Source: Metallyticus violacea (taxonomy: Eukaryota; Arthropoda; Insecta; Mantodea; Metallyticidae). From it: a stretch of DNA of 64,000 nucleotides. The notes under the pieces were generated by a model that had not been told where the DNA came from, did no database searches, and saw nothing but the letters and a program-made list of their open reading frames with translations. Below, one piece after another: positions 11,573-23,354 of this stretch (positions are counted from its first letter, which is position 1; every line of letters begins with the position of its first letter). The stretch spans positions 163,525,001 through 163,589,000 of the forward strand of contig CM060833.1 of the NCBI GenBank assembly GCA_030762175.1, in the 5' to 3' direction. The position numbers and the translations under genes were made by a program.

Positions 11573-11841
11573 CTTGAGGACATGAGCGAGAGGTCGAAAT
11601 AATACATCCGGAAGTTGTCCTTCAGGTGGAAGAAGTTGTGTGCTGCGATGACGGTCACCGCCAGCATGAAACCGGCGACGGTCCCCACCAGATATGAGGA
11701 ACACGCTGCTGCAATGAGGGCAGACACAATGGCGCTGCCACACAGAGCGTCGATAATGAGCTGCGATTTCCTAGAGGATCCGGGATTAGCATAGTTCAGT
11801 TCCTCCATCACCTTTCTCTTCAGAGTTTGGTAAAATCCATT
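11573..11841 (-). CDS. Cyt-b5-r: Copy 1, third coding exon: membrane segments and histidine box I
   Basis: This 269-bp exon starts in phase 0 with NGFYQTLKRKV after a TTTCAG acceptor. It ends two bases into an arginine codon at TCAAG|GTCAGC. Residues about 139-176 are strongly hydrophobic (LIIDALCGSAIVSALIAAA and SYLVGTVAGFMLAVTVIAA), predicting two membrane spans. HNFFH (H178 and H182) follows immediately and corresponds to the first iron-binding histidine box of membrane desaturases. The exon then reads DNFRMYYFDLSLMSS. Splicing to the next exon restores Arg200 followed by DWRISH, the box II lead-in. Confidence 0.95.
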
Positions 11842-12138
11842 CTGAAAGTAAACATTCAACAATAGTGGTGAAAAAAAAGCAGAAAGGATCTCAAGAATAA
11901 ATTGACGTCGCAAACAAACAACGTGACTCGAGAATTGTCGATGAATTTCTATGCCAGTGCAACAAGTTACGCTAACTACCAGCAGTACAATGATGACCGT
12001 AATCTTAATAATTGTACAGCAGGTGAAAGCTAATGAAATTCGTTACTTACTGTTACCCTTTGATATAAGATGTTAACGATGGGTTTTAGTACAGAAATAG
12101 TCAATAATTGAAAGCGCTATATCAACACAATACATAGT

Positions 12139-12426
12139 CGGTCCTGGTGGTGTAGTGATGACCATACTTGCTTTCTAAACCCAAGATCGCGGATTCAAAC
12201 TCGATCAGGATCGATGGATTTTTTTCGGGCGTAAAAATTCTAAGTATGGCTTCCATCGGAAGGGAAGTAAAGTCGTGGGTCCCATGTCGTACATTTACGG
12301 CATGTATAAGGACCTCAAGCCTGAAAGAAGAGATCTCTGAGCAAAATTTCTCGATCGTTTTACGCCCTGCATTGAATAGGACGCTGATAACCTGAGATGT
12401 TAAAGAGCGTCCGTAAATAAACCAAT
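12139..12426 (+). mobile_element. SINE S2 copy in copy 1 intron
   Basis: The head GGTCCTGGTGGTGTAGTG, the body with the AAGGGAAGTAAAGTCGTGGG block, and the AAATAAACCAATCA tail make a near full-length element. Confidence 0.88.
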
Positions 12427-13137
12427 CAGAGATCCTTAGCGAACTCGGTTACACTTCACGCATATCTGCCAAGATAACATAAATAAACGGCTGAAGGGTG
12501 TAATCTCAGTTCCAGGATAATAGGCCATCTAGTTGTCCCGCTCTATACCGCCATTTTGTCTACATATGCAGACTTCAAACCTCTCGCGTAATCCTAGAGC
12601 TTCAGCGCGATTCACCCAGTTTGTATTCTGCGCAGCACCAAAGGAGGTTTGTGGGCCGTTTCTCTTCTACAAGTCATTGCGTAGCCGGACTGTTATATGT
12701 CGAATGTTATGGAAGTTGCACTCAGTTTGTCGAAGACACCGACGACCACCTGTTCTAGCAAGGCGGTGCATCATCACATTACTCGCACTTGAACTGTAGG
12801 TATTTGAACAAGTTACTGCAACACTAGAAAGGGCGTACAACCAACTGTGACCACTTTTTGATCCCCTAGTTTCCAAGATCGCCAGACCTGTCTCCTGCTG
12901 TTTGTTTTCTTTGAGAATACATGAACATTTCCTATTGACCGGAACTATTAGCGGCGTGTATCACCAACACACTCACAGAAATGGATTTATTACCTAAATG
13001 TCTGCCATGTCACGCTAGGTGTACTTCTAGTAAATGCATTAAAAGCTTTTGGTGAGTTTTTGTTTCATTTGATGACTTGAAAGTTGCTATCCTTTAATCA
13101 ATGAACATTAAAAAAAAATGTTTAAGTATCAAGGAAA

Positions 13138-13362
13138 TCAGGGCGTGAATTTTTTTTCCTCAGAGGCCTCTTTTTTCAAGCTTGAGATTCTTTATAGTGC
13201 CGCAAATGTAGACACAGGACCCATGGCTGTACTTCCCTTCCGAGGGAAGCCACACTTAGGAATTTCACGCCTAAAAAAATTCATCGATCCTAGCAGGGAT
13301 TGAACCCGCGATCTTGGGTTTAGAAGGCGAGTATGGTTAAGTCGACATCGACGCCACGATAT
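13138..13362 (-). mobile_element. SINE S2 copy, tail-truncated, in copy 1 intron
   Basis: The minus-strand head ends at the right (GATCTTGGGTTTAGAAGGCG on the plus strand). The distal part beyond the AGGCCTC block is lost at the left. Confidence 0.82.
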
Positions 13363-13524
13363 TTAGTTTAGATTTTGTGTAGCCGATATTGTTCTTGAAA
13401 AAAAAAATCGGATAAATTATTTAGAAGTACTAACCGCAATTACAGTTCAAATAAACAATTTTTACTAATACACATGAATATGGTTTACCAGAAAGCAATG
13501 AGGAAATGACGTTTGTTTCCCTAC

Positions 13525-13647
13525 CTCATGAAAAGTGTAAGGCGAATTCCTTGGCGACACAGCAGCACGAACCTTGAAATGTTTTAACAGATGCGCTGCT
13601 GTCGGAGATATGTGGTGGGCCTCGAAAGCTTCGGTGATATCTGTTCC
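13525..13647 (-). CDS. Cyt-b5-r: Copy 1, second coding exon: second haem-ligand region of cytochrome b5
   Basis: This 123-bp exon encodes 41 residues in phase 0 on both sides. It begins GTDITEAFEAHHIS and ends with TPY-like residues before a FHE terminus. The acceptor is TTTCCACAG and the donor ATGAG|GTAGGG. The adjacent histidines (about residues 80-81) lie roughly 22-23 residues after H58 of the HPGG exon, which is right for the second axial haem ligand of cytochrome b5. The GTDITEAFEAHH string is the most conserved part of the insect family. A truncated SINE (13138-13362) lies about 160 bp downstream in the intron. Confidence 0.94.
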
Positions 13648-14702
13648 CTGTGGAAACACAAAAGTTTTAAAATCAACTTTAGAACATAGGCATATATCAT
13701 CAGTATTTATTATGCAATATACCAAGAAAACAGCCAGAGAAATCCACGTGCGAGGGAGTCTTATAAAGTAACAGCAGTTGGCTGAACTTCATGAAACAAA
13801 AATCCCAAGATCATAAAACTTTCGCAATGGGAAGAAGAATGTGTTTATACTGTCTTATAGTAGGCATTGTATTTAATAAAAAGTGCAGCATGTATTAAAT
13901 GGCCGTGCTTTTTTTACAGTAAAGGATCAACGAGCTTGTGGTTTGAGGGCTTGAAACATCCTTAAATTTATAGGGGAAAACTACAACAGCTGAAGATGCC
14001 TGCATTTGTGAGAGAAGAAGGTACCGAGGAATACATGTGTTTAAAATATGTGATAATGAAAACTTTAGCCTCCGACATTACTGATGATTAAACTGACGCA
14101 TATTTTGTTAGAAGCAGTGACCAGGAAATTAATGTCAACTTCATATCCGCACATACCAACCCCACAGAAGTTCTCAAGTATCGTAAGTTACACACGTTGG
14201 GTACCTGGGATGCTGACAGTTCGTGTGAAGATTTGTATAACCTTTTTTACTACGATATAACCACAAAGAAAATTTTTACTAGCATGTGTAGACACGGAGA
14301 CAAAACCTGAAAGTAAGAGGCTGTTTTCTGCAGTTATGAATACGTTCAAGTCTCAACTCTCTTTAGCAAAAGTTTTGTTGACTCTCTTCTACGATATAAA
14401 ACGACCAGTTGGGAAGAACTGCCAGGAAAAGGGTGAAATAATGAATGATGTCCACTGCAGCGCAATGTTGGAGGAGGATTAAAGGCAGCAATAGGCATTC
14501 GTCCATAACGCATGTCTTCAACATGCGCTGCAACTTTTAAAATCGAAGGCATATTAAAAATTTCAATCTTACAGCATCCTTTATACAGCCTTGATATTAC
14601 TCTCTCATATATTTGTACCCCTGAAGAACTCTTTGAGAAGGAAAGGATTTGGGTGCGATGGAATGGTCAAAGAAGCGCTGCATTACTGGCTACCAAATTC
14701 TA

Positions 14703-14726
14703 CTCTCTCTCTCTCTCTCTCTCTCT
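14703..14726. repeat. CT dinucleotide microsatellite
   Basis: Twelve CT units. Confidence 0.95.
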
Positions 14727-14794
14727 GTTGGAATGAAGAAGTTGGTACAACATGTAAAAAATGTATTAAAAAGAATGTAATGACGTAGAAAATC

Positions 14795-15051
14795 TAAAAA
14801 CCCAACATCGCGGATTCAATCCCGGCTAGGATTGATGGAATTTTTCGGCCATAAAAATCCTAAGTAAGAATTACTTCGGAAGGGAAGTAGAGCTGTGGGT
14901 CCCGTGTCGTACATTTACGGCACGATAAAGAACCTCAAGCCTGAAAGAAGAGACCTCTGAGTAAAATTTGTCGGCCGTTTCACGCCCTGAATTGAATGGG
15001 ACGCTGATGACCTGAGATGTTAAAGAGTGTCCTTAAATGAACCAAATCAAT
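14795..15051 (+). mobile_element. SINE S2 copy, head-truncated
   Basis: It begins at AACCCAACATCGCGGATTC, so box A is missing. The body and tail are complete to AAATGAACCAAATCAATTAC. Confidence 0.85.
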
Positions 15052-15647
15052 TACAATCAACTTCAGAAATTGTGCATCATTTGTATATCTAATGGAATTT
15101 TATGTTTCAATATAGGTATTTAATTTGCTGTTACATTTTGAAACGTCTTATAGCTGTAACCACAGGAGACAGGTATCTCATGGTCAAGTTCTGCAACTCA
15201 GCAGGCAAAACTACGACAACCCTGTGGCATTCTACAAATCTTAAACAGTACCATCCACAACTCCCACTATCACACTTAAGATCTTGTCATCCTCGTCTCT
15301 GCTTGCTCTGTTTGATTTACATTTGAAAGACACGTGTGAGTCATTTCACTCTCTCACTCCTCATGTTATAAATCTCCATGCTAGCTAATTTGAATATTTT
15401 AATTGTATTTCATGATCTTTCGTGAGAGGTGGTTTCTAAATCCAATTCTCGCTATTGCATGGCATTGCAAACATCTGAATTCCGCTCTATTGTTCTTCAG
15501 TTAAAACAGGCCCTCAAGTATTTATTTGAAATTCACTTTAAACGAAATATATTAAAGGATATTGCAAAGAGCACCACAAAACATTATGACTTTGAGATAC
15601 AAAATATTTATTTAATAACAACTTTTATAAAATGATATGCTTTTCAG

Positions 15648-15938
15648 TTTTTGATTATTTTATTTATGGACGCTCTTTAACATCTCAGGTCATCAGCGTC
15701 CCATTCAATTCAGGACGTGAAACGGTCGATAAATTTTGCTCAGAGGCCTCTTCTTTCAGGCTTGAAGTTCTTTATCGTGCCGTAAATGTACGACACAAGA
15801 CCCACGGCTTTACTTCCCTTTCGAAGGAAGCCATACTTGGATTTTTACGCCCGAAAATACATCGATCCTGGCACGAATCAAACCCGCGATCTTGGGTTTA
15901 GGAGGCAAGTATGGTTACCACTATACCACAGGACCGAC
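15648..15938 (-). mobile_element. SINE S2 copy with 13-bp target duplication
   Basis: ATATGCTTTTCAG (15635-15647) and ATATGCTTTTTCAG (15939-15952) flank it, differing by one T. It is full length, with the head at the right (CACTATACCACAGGACCGAC). Confidence 0.9.
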
Positions 15939-16392
15939 ATATGCTTTTTCAGGGAATGTTATACATATCACATGCGTTTTAATTACAACAATAATAAAAG
16001 ACACTGGAAGTGCTCTCGTCAACTTCCAGACTGGTGTGAGCAGCCTCATCAAAGTATCCACGGCACAAAAGAGCGATTTCTACTTTTAAATTTTGTAAAA
16101 CTGCAATGGACATATGTTTAAAGTCCTATATTATGAACAAAAAAAAGCAATCGTTTTGTAAAGTCAACAGTTTCTGTTAATATGGAAAAATCACAATATA
16201 TAATAATGCTATACATACATGCAACTGATTTTAAATTAGTTTAAATAACAAACTTACTTAATTGCATAATTACATTTTGATATTCAGCATTGAAAATTAT
16301 CATATAGCCTCCATTATCTATGTTATGCAATAGTACAACAGATAAAATGTAGCTGCATTCCTCAAAAATAGAGAGGGGAGAATTAAATTTAC

Positions 16393-16417
16393 AAAAAAAA
16401 AAAAAAAAAAAAAAAAA
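16393..16417. repeat. A homopolymer (25 bp)
   Basis: Uninterrupted A-run. The bases before it do not look like a SINE or LINE end. Confidence 0.9.
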
Positions 16418-17447
16418 TCCACTAGTTACCACCAGAACAGAAATTATTTCTGCATGATAATTTGTAAAAAGAGAGCAGTGTGTAATAAATGTGAAGAGAA
16501 TTTTCTTGATGTTACGTTTCAGAGAACTTGTCGATTTGAAACAGTCAATAAACGATAGAATTCGTAACCGAAAACGACGTGTTCCAATGGAAGAAAATCT
16601 TAATGGCATTGAAATAACGTTACAGCCTTCTCTACAGAAATCTCTACGTCGTGTATCATAGGAAAGGAGGCAATTAAAAAACCAACACATAGAGCTACTA
16701 AAGTGTTAAAATTGAAACTTAAATATTGTGAATTTCGTAACTAGATTTTGATAGTTGGTTTTATTGACCTGTTTGTTCGCAAATCTATAGGTAATGGAGC
16801 ACAGAACATTCTCGAATAATTCACTAAGTTTACTGATAAAAATGGTGCGTGGCGTCTGTAACTACAAAGTGAACAATAACAAAGTTCATATTTTTCAATG
16901 CATTGTAAATTTTGAAAGAGGAGGCAAGCAAATAATCACACAGTTTTACAAACAATTGCCCAATAATGAGAGACAACATGAATATTTTCAGTGAGATTTT
17001 GCTAAAACCCCATACTTCCAGTATTTTTGGGGTCTCTAAGGAAGATTTATGATAACAGAATTCTAGATATTTATGATCCTCATGTCCCCATATATTACTG
17101 CATGGAAATGCGATTAGCGGGCTAATCTAAAAACAGTTCATGGAAATAAACCTCAGATGAATTGAAAGACAACATAATAGAGAGCGGAAGAATTGCGGAT
17201 GATAATTTTATCAGAAAGTGTCAGGAAAGCAGACAAGCACTACTTTGAACATAATTCATTATAACAAAAGACAAGGTTGAGCATTAACCAACTTGTAGGA
17301 TCGTTTATTATATCAACATATATTGCAGATGACCAAAGTGGGGATCCGATCGACCAGCCGCCGTGGTCCGCGCTTGGGGCCGTAAAATCGCTGACTGGGA
17401 AGCTCAGTAAGAACAACTCTAGCACATTATCACACACTTTACGGGTG

Positions 17448-17731
17448 AATTTTTAACGGCATTTAACGCCCGTTTTTTACTACTGAGGCATCACAGGCGG
17501 TGGATACTGATGATACATGAGATGAAATGATAAATTGGGAAATGATTTTTTTTTAAGGAAGGAAACGTTCCAAGTCTAAGTTTAGGGTACCTCCCCGGCA
17601 TTTGCCATTTATGAGGACTGAAGGAAACCTGGAAAAAACCTCAGGCAGGAATGACGGTCTCGGTGGTATTCAAACCTCAGACCTCCCGCTCACGAGTCCG
17701 CACCTTAACGACCTCGGTCACCTGTGGCGGT
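17448..17731 (-). mobile_element. SINE S1 copy with 12-bp target duplication
   Basis: ACTTTACGGGTG (17436-17447) and ACTTTACTGGTG (17732-17743) flank it, with one mismatch. The copy is near full length, from TTTAACGCCCG tail to CCACCTGTGGCGG head. Confidence 0.88.
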
Positions 17732-17863
17732 ACTTTACTGGTGTGCCGTAATATTCCGTACAAAGAGGTGATGTGCCTCGAGGCGATAATTTGTGAATGA
17801 ATTTAAATGAACTAATCGAATATTTTAACACTCAAACCAAAAAGTTTTGAAAAGTCGGAAATT

Positions 17864-18055
17864 AGCCGGCCTCGGTTTGATTCTCAGTCAGGACATCTGT
17901 CCTGGGTAAAGATTTTTTCAGAGGTCTCCTTAACCAGTTAACTTTAGAAGCAACGAACTCCAAACTCATTTGTGTCATCTTTTCATTCATTCCATTAATC
18001 GTATCTAAAATCTTTGGCACGTTAATGGGACGTTAAAAGCTCACAACAACAAATT
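17864..18055 (+). mobile_element. Fourth SINE-like repeat, head partly lost
   Basis: CGGTTTGATTCTCAGTCAGG looks like a tRNA box B followed by AGGACATCTGTCCTGGGT. The end GGGACGTTAAAAGCTCAC with an A-rich tail is typical of a SINE 3' terminus. Only one copy is in the window. Confidence 0.42.
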
Positions 18056-18978
18056 CTGTAATGTCTATTAAGGAAATGCTAGTGTATAAAAACATAAATT
18101 TTAATCTCAGTAAAGTTACTAATAATAGTTTACGGTTGGAATAAATGTTCATATTCCTTTAGTTTCTATGGATACACAAATGGCTGGATGGAAAACGCAT
18201 TTTTTATTAATCTCTTCTGGACCTTCCCAAGTTCTCGTGGTAGTTACAGTATCAACAACTTCATTTTGTAAAATCTTCCATTTATACACAAATTATTTAT
18301 GCAACTGCTTTTGGGGAGTGTTTTGAACATTTAATCTTTGCTCTTTGAGAAATAATAAAGTGGTACCACGCCAGTATACATGCTCTGATATCTAGGTGGT
18401 GTAAATAAATACATTTCTGAAGAGATTATATCACTATTTCACTTATGTGACGTCATCTTAAAATTGACCAATGAAACGTAAAAAAAAAAAAAAATAATAA
18501 AAAACAACATTTTAAATTTTGACCAATCACAGCCCGATATTGCAGTGAAATTATCGAAAAAAATTATCAAATCCGTTTTATCACGTGACGTGCATTTGTC
18601 CTGTGATCAGCGTAGCTAACTCTATAATTCCTTAGCATGCATCACTGACCACTTTTCTATGGTTTCAGTTATTGAAATTTAACTAACTTAATGTGTATTC
18701 ATTCAAGAAATTGTTTTTACGTATTCAAAACACGATTCTGATTAATAAGTATTATAACAACTATAAGGGTTGTAATTATATGAATTGATATGCTCAAATT
18801 TAAGTGTATAAACTGAAACATTAACTTAAAACGTATGCTAAAAGCTGTACTATTAGGACTTAGAAAAAAAAAATGACGAACGAGACACGAACTGGAAAAC
18901 AAATGACTACCTCTTACTCGAAAGCTAACCTTTGCATCAGAGTAATATGTTCTGAAGCCTTCCTTCGTTATTGTTTAC

Positions 18979-19185
18979 CTTGGTGAGTAGGAGCCAATCA
19001 GCGCCGCCTGGGTGATTGCGGACCCAAGAAGACAGATCATATAGATGGTCATGAACGCGCCAGAGACTCTCGGCGCCGTCATCCTGCTGCTTGCCCTTCA
19101 GCCAGAGTGCCGGAGATTTGAGAGGATCGTCTCTGTAGGTTGGGTATTTGGGTATGGGAGATGGGAACATGCCTCTTGGCGCCAT
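18979..19185 (-). CDS. Cyt-b5-r: Copy 1, first coding exon: N-terminus and cytochrome b5 HPGG half
   Basis: This exon encodes 69 residues. It starts with ATG directly after a CAG acceptor preceded by a pyrimidine-rich stretch, so a 5' untranslated exon probably lies further right. The frame reads through KYPTYRDDP, LWRVHDHLYDLSSW and NHPGGADWLLLTK. HPGG at residues 58-61 supplies one axial haem ligand (H58) of a cytochrome b5 fold. The exon ends in phase 0 at AAG|GTAAAC (donor at 18978). The b5 domain normally feeds electrons to the desaturase active site; here it is fused N-terminally, as in the insect cytochrome b5-related family. An in-frame second ATG at codon 6 is a possible alternative start. 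Confidence 0.93.
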
Positions 19186-19545
19186 CTGGAAGCAAAATAT
19201 TGGAAATTGTGGGAACCATTTCTTATAGAAACAATGTTATCACAGCAAACATGCCATTAGCCCATGTGCTTTCCTTCTTTCAATCCGCGTCGCTATTGTG
19301 CACAAGTTTCTGACAAGTTTCCTTCAATAACAAACTGCTGATCGTTATTACAGAACCCTTAGCACATATTTTCAATATTGTGCACATCATACCTTCAGAA
19401 CAAGTAGCCATAGTTCTCCAAGTATTTGCTTCCATTAGCTATTAGGGCTGATTTCTGCTTATTTCCATAAGTGTGTAGATACTCTGTAGTTAAATTGTCT
19501 TTTTTGCATGTTAATTGCTTTATTTCACTCCTGCACAAAAAAATG

Positions 19546-19842
19546 TCAGTCCTGGTGGTGTAGTGGTTACCATACTTGCCTCCTACACCCAAATCGCGGG
19601 TTCGAACCCGGCCAGGACCGATGGATTTTTTCGGGCGTAAAAATCGTAAGTATGGTTTCCTTCGGAAGGGAAGTAAAGCCGTGGGTCCCGTGTCGTACAT
19701 TTACGGCACGAAAAAGAACCTCAAGCCTGAAAGAGAGGCCTCTGAGCAAAAAATTTGTCGGCCGTTTCACGGCCTGAGTTGAATGGGACGCTGATGACCT
19801 GAGATGTTAAAAAGCGTCCTTAAATAAATCAATCCAATCAAT
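19546..19842 (+). mobile_element. SINE S2 copy, full length, 15-bp target duplication
   Basis: CTGCACAAAAAAATG (19531-19545) and CTGCACAAAAATATG (19843-19857) flank it. The head (19549-19618) still forms a 7-bp acceptor-like stem (GTCCTGG with CCAGGAC). It keeps box A (TAGTGGTTACC) and box B (GGGTTCGAACCCG). It is the best copy of the family in this window. Confidence 0.92.
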
Positions 19843-19857
19843 CTGCACAAAAATATG

Positions 19858-20984
19858 AACTACTGATCCTAAACGTTGTATAATAACATAACAAATTATT
19901 ATTGAGGAAATCACTCAAATTTCACTAGTTGTTATGTTATACTATATTTCACTGTGAAAATTCCCGCAATTCAAAAACTAGTTGTATAATAACCTTAGGA
20001 GCTTATAGTTTGTTAAACATAACTGTCTTCTGATTCTGTACTCAGCAAACAAAGGGCTTAATGCGTAAAAAATTTACACCCTGAATAAAATATGCTCTAG
20101 GGGTTTCCTGACAAATTCTCGTTGTTCTTTCTATTTAAAAATTGCAAACATACCTGTTCCATCTTTTAACAATTAAAAGTCCGTTATACAGGAACTCCCT
20201 AAACAAAGGAATTCCTCACCTAGTAGAGTAACATTAAAAATGGATAAAAAAAAACCTAAAGTATGGCCTTGTTAATTAAAAATAGGATGGCATTACTGTG
20301 TGATATTAGGGAAACAAAATTAGAATTCTTGTAATCTGTATCACAAAAAGAAGTCTCATTATTATTATTACTATTATTATTATTATTATTATTATTGTTG
20401 TTGTTTTTGTTGTTGTTGAGATTTAACTATAAAAATTAATGGTATACTATTAATTAAACAAAGTCTATGACCGCTGATAGACAAAGCTATACTGAGTGGA
20501 CATTTTTAAGCATTTTTAAATGTAACCATGTTTATGAACTGAGCCCTTGATATCTTTACATTCACTAAAATAGAAAAATAAAGTTTCGAGTTATTTTGTG
20601 TATTTAAGAAGAAGAGGTTCATATGTTTCAATAAAACAAAAACATGTTACTGTTAAAAAAAACACCATGTACTAAGCAAATATCAGACAATCAACAATAA
20701 ACAATCGAAAGTTCCGGCGATTTTCATTGGCTTTGAAATTTAATTTTTTAAATGTTATTGCAGTAAAAACATGTAACGAAAACACTTTCTAGAGGTTATT
20801 ACAGACCACTCTTTCATACAAATATAATTCTCAAACACATGTTAGAATAATATTTCACATTTGCTATTTAACGCGATGCTTTTGTTAAATATAAATTATA
20901 TGCCACATTATGAATACGATTTATATGCTAAATTAATTCTCCATTTTATCTTAAAACAATAGAGAAAAAATTAAATGCAAGTGC
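19858..20984. other. 5' flank of copy 1, no feature seen
   Basis: AT-rich. Contains the ATT/GTT microsatellite. No promoter or 5' untranslated exon could be identified. Confidence 0.6.
20358..20418. repeat. ATT/GTT microsatellite
   Basis: ATT units pass into GTT units, a compound trinucleotide array. Confidence 0.93.
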
Positions 20985-21995
20985 TCTTTATAAATTTCAG
21001 TTTTAAAGTATATGCCCTACTCATAAAATCCAATTTCCATAATTTTCAGAAACTATACTTTTCATCTGTTTAAATGGTATACACCGAGTTTCTTTGCGAA
21101 AAAAAAAATGTTGATGCCACTAGAGTGATTTTTAAATTTTGAACTCCTAATAATTCGATTTCTTTGATATTGAAAATATTTTATTCTTATTTTATTTCAA
21201 TGTTCTACACCGAGTTTCGTTGAGAAAAAACAAATATTGCGGTAGCTAAAGTGATTTTAAACTTTTTTTTTAAAATAAATTCTCTTTAGGTTAACCCTCA
21301 TCTCACAATTGTGCAATTTTTCTGGTTAACATTTTCTATGAATGGTATATACCGAGTTTTGTTGTGAAATAACAAATATTGTTGCTGTCAGAGCAATTTT
21401 TAAATTTTGGGTTTCAGGTAACCCCCACTCCTAATTACCCAATTTCCCTGATTTTCAGAATTTTTTTTTGTTTTATTTAAATGTTATATACGGAGTTTAG
21501 TTGCGACAAATTAAATGAATGTTTCGCTAGAGCGATTTTTAAATTTTCGGTTTCAGGTAACACCCTGATAGTCCGATTTCGCTTATTTTCAAAAACTTTT
21601 TTCTTATCCATTTTAATGGCATATATCGAGTTTTCTTAAAAAATTAAAATTTGGCGCCGGTAGAGCGATTTGTAAATTTCGCTTTTATCTCCACTCTTTT
21701 TCAGATATACCCTCACTCCTAATGACCCGATCGTTCCGATTTTCGGAAAATATTTTTATCAAATTATATTAAAGAAATTTCCTGATTTTCGTTGAGGATA
21801 AACAAAAATTGAGGTCGCTAGAACAGTTTTTAACTTTTTTTTAACAATGTTCCCTTTAGGTTAATTGCCAATTATGATCCAATTTTGCTGGTTAACAACT
21901 GACGAATCGTTTGTTGATCTATATATCGAGTTTCGCAGAGGGGAAAAAAAAAAAAAAAAATTAATACTCACTAGAGCGTTACTATATATGTTTTA
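20985..21995. repeat. Diverged tandem array, about 126-155 bp per unit, ~7 units
   Basis: The string ACCGAGTTT or close variants recurs at about 21083, 21209, 21351, 21489, 21625, 21780 and 21925. Each is followed by a GAAAAA-type run and TAGAGCGATTTTTAAATTT, then CCCTCACTCCTAAT and a CCGATTTC block. Units differ a lot, so the array is old. No coding function is seen. Confidence 0.8.
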
Positions 21996-22139
21996 CGGGT
22001 ACAACCGCAAAACGTTACATTCCTTCCAAATTCACTAGAAACACAAGCAAATAAACAATCAAAAGTCAGTAAGTAAGAGGTCTAGCTTCATTTCTCACAA
22101 GAATATAGTTACTTTTTACTTTTTTTCAGTGAAAAGGAC

Positions 22140-22592
22140 CTAATGTGTAGTAATATGGAGGCTCAATGATTTTCCGCTAACTACAGTTAACAACAGTTGC
22201 TCAAAATGCCCGCCATCGGCGTCGATATACTTCTGAGTACGTTGAACTACTGATTGAGCAAGGTTTGCGAAAGTGTCCTCAGCGATTGCAGCACATGCCG
22301 TTTCAATTTCTTCCCGAAGTGCTGCCAGTGTAGCTGGTTTTCTACGATATACAACATCCTTAAGAGTTCCCCATAGGTAGAAGTTCAACGGAGTTAGATC
22401 CGGAGAACGCGGTGGAAACTCAATCGGATCTCTTCGTCCTATCCACTGCCTTGGAAGATTGTCATCAAGGTATGCACGTACATCTCGGTGGTAATGTGGT
22501 GGCGCACCATCTGTTAAAATTAAAAGTTTCTCATTTCCACAGAGTGCATGAATGGCGAGTGAAACGGGTGTTGGCGGTTCTGTTCTGTACAC
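22140..22592 (-). pseudogene. Family B transposase, C-terminal half
   Basis: This 150-residue frame reads LLILTDGAPPHYHRDVRAYL (second catalytic Asp) and FPPRSPDLTPLNFYLWGTL (third acidic residue, Asp). About 36 residues lie between the two Asp, so it is a DD36-37D-like member of the IS630-Tc1-mariner superfamily rather than a DD34D mariner. The remainder (VYRRKPATLAALREEIETAC, AQSVVQRTQKYIDADG) is the typical C-terminus. The N-terminal half with DNA-binding helices and first Asp is missing. The frame's last ~17 codons extend past the element into flanking DNA. Confidence 0.8.
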
Positions 22593-22911
22593 ATGTCCTA
22601 TTACCTTTGAAATTCAATACCACTTCAAAATTGCTTCCGGCTTTCAAGCGATAATCTTGGCTCCATTTTGTTACGGCAACGCTAGGATAACGTATTGTGA
22701 GTCACATTTGTTTACAGAACATCATACGATAATCTTGGCTTCATTTGTTCATTGTTACGGAGCAACGCTATCATAATGTATGTGAGCCACATCTGGTTAT
22801 TACAGAACATCATACTACACATTACTGTTGCTTTTCGGTCCAACTTTGAAATATATTAAATAGTTAACTACTGTGAAAGTGTGTATACATTTTTGGCACA
22901 CTCTGTATTTG
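22189..22911 (-). mobile_element. Tc1/mariner family B copy 2, 3' truncated
   Basis: The intact 5' end is GGCACACTCTG followed by TA at 22912. Homology to the family begins at AACAACAGTTGCTC near 22189, so the 3' untranslated part and terminal repeat are missing. The 5' region carries the duplicated GTTCTGTAA unit. The element contains the longest family B coding remnant. Confidence 0.85.
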
Positions 22912-23354
22912 AGCCTTTTTAACTTTCTGAACACTCTTCTAGCTCCTAGCATGGTAAACTTATACTAAAATTAATAAATTTCTGAAGCAAATCTGAAAAC
23001 TAAGTTTAAATAGCATAAACGTACGAAACACAATAGCACGTAAGCACGGCCTTCTTTAACAAGTAAACACTAAGTATAAATTATCATCTATCATTCTTCA
23101 TCTGACACAATAGGCCTTCAGGTCGCCTTCAGGATCACAAAAAAAAAATATTGTGTTGTAAGAAGTGTTTTTAATAAATTGGCAAACAGTTTCTCTATCT
23201 GCAACACGAAGGCTATGATATTTCCTTGCGAATCGCCATACCAATTCTCCGCAAGTATCTGTTTTCGCATATGTATATATATACAAATAAAAGTACAAAC
23301 TGAGGTGAATTAACAACTCAACACAAAATTTTATTACGCTACACAGGGACAATT

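Larger units (their letters stand above)
12427..14794. other. Intronic sequence around the second coding exon
   Basis: Outside the exon (13525-13647), the SINE at 13138-13362 and the CT array, nothing is recognised. A stretch at 13990-14330 shows short open blocks (NFISAHTNPTEVLKYRKLHT-like) that could be an old transposase, but it is too broken to call. Confidence 0.5.
15953..18978. other. Intron between first and second coding exons
   Basis: Apart from the listed SINEs and A-run, only AT-rich sequence is seen. Confidence 0.6.
2592..19185 (-). other. Gene model 1: cytochrome b5-related desaturase (3' end off window)
   Basis: Five minus-strand exons join in phase: 18979-19185, 13525-13647, 11573-11841, 10518-10709 and 2592-2810. 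They give 336 complete codons from an ATG. Every inner boundary has an AG acceptor and a GT donor. The product has a cytochrome b5 domain with HPGG, then a multi-pass membrane domain with desaturase-type histidine boxes. This matches the order in Drosophila Cyt-b5-r, from family knowledge. The expected role is an ER-membrane, haem- and di-iron-containing oxidoreductase acting on lipid chains; the substrate is not established for this family. A last exon of about 292 bp is expected left of position 1, to judge from copy 2. No disabling change is visible. Introns are 1.7 to 7.7 kb and full of SINEs, LINE remnants and mariners. Confidence 0.93.

Noticed and set aside
13990..14345. Possible decayed transposase (NPTEVLKYRKLHTLGTWDAD-like string)
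   Set aside because: Short, interrupted and not assignable to any family with confidence.
15632..16121. Open frames of 89 and 111 residues
   Set aside because: They lie in an S2 SINE and its flank; similar frames recur in S2 copies at 19395-19782 and 33994-34335.
16241..16690. 149-residue minus-strand frame
   Set aside because: It spans the A-run, giving a run of phenylalanines; composition is that of AT-rich noncoding DNA.
19549..19618. tRNA gene
   Set aside because: It is the head of an S2 SINE, with body, tail and target duplication. The anticodon arm is not standard.
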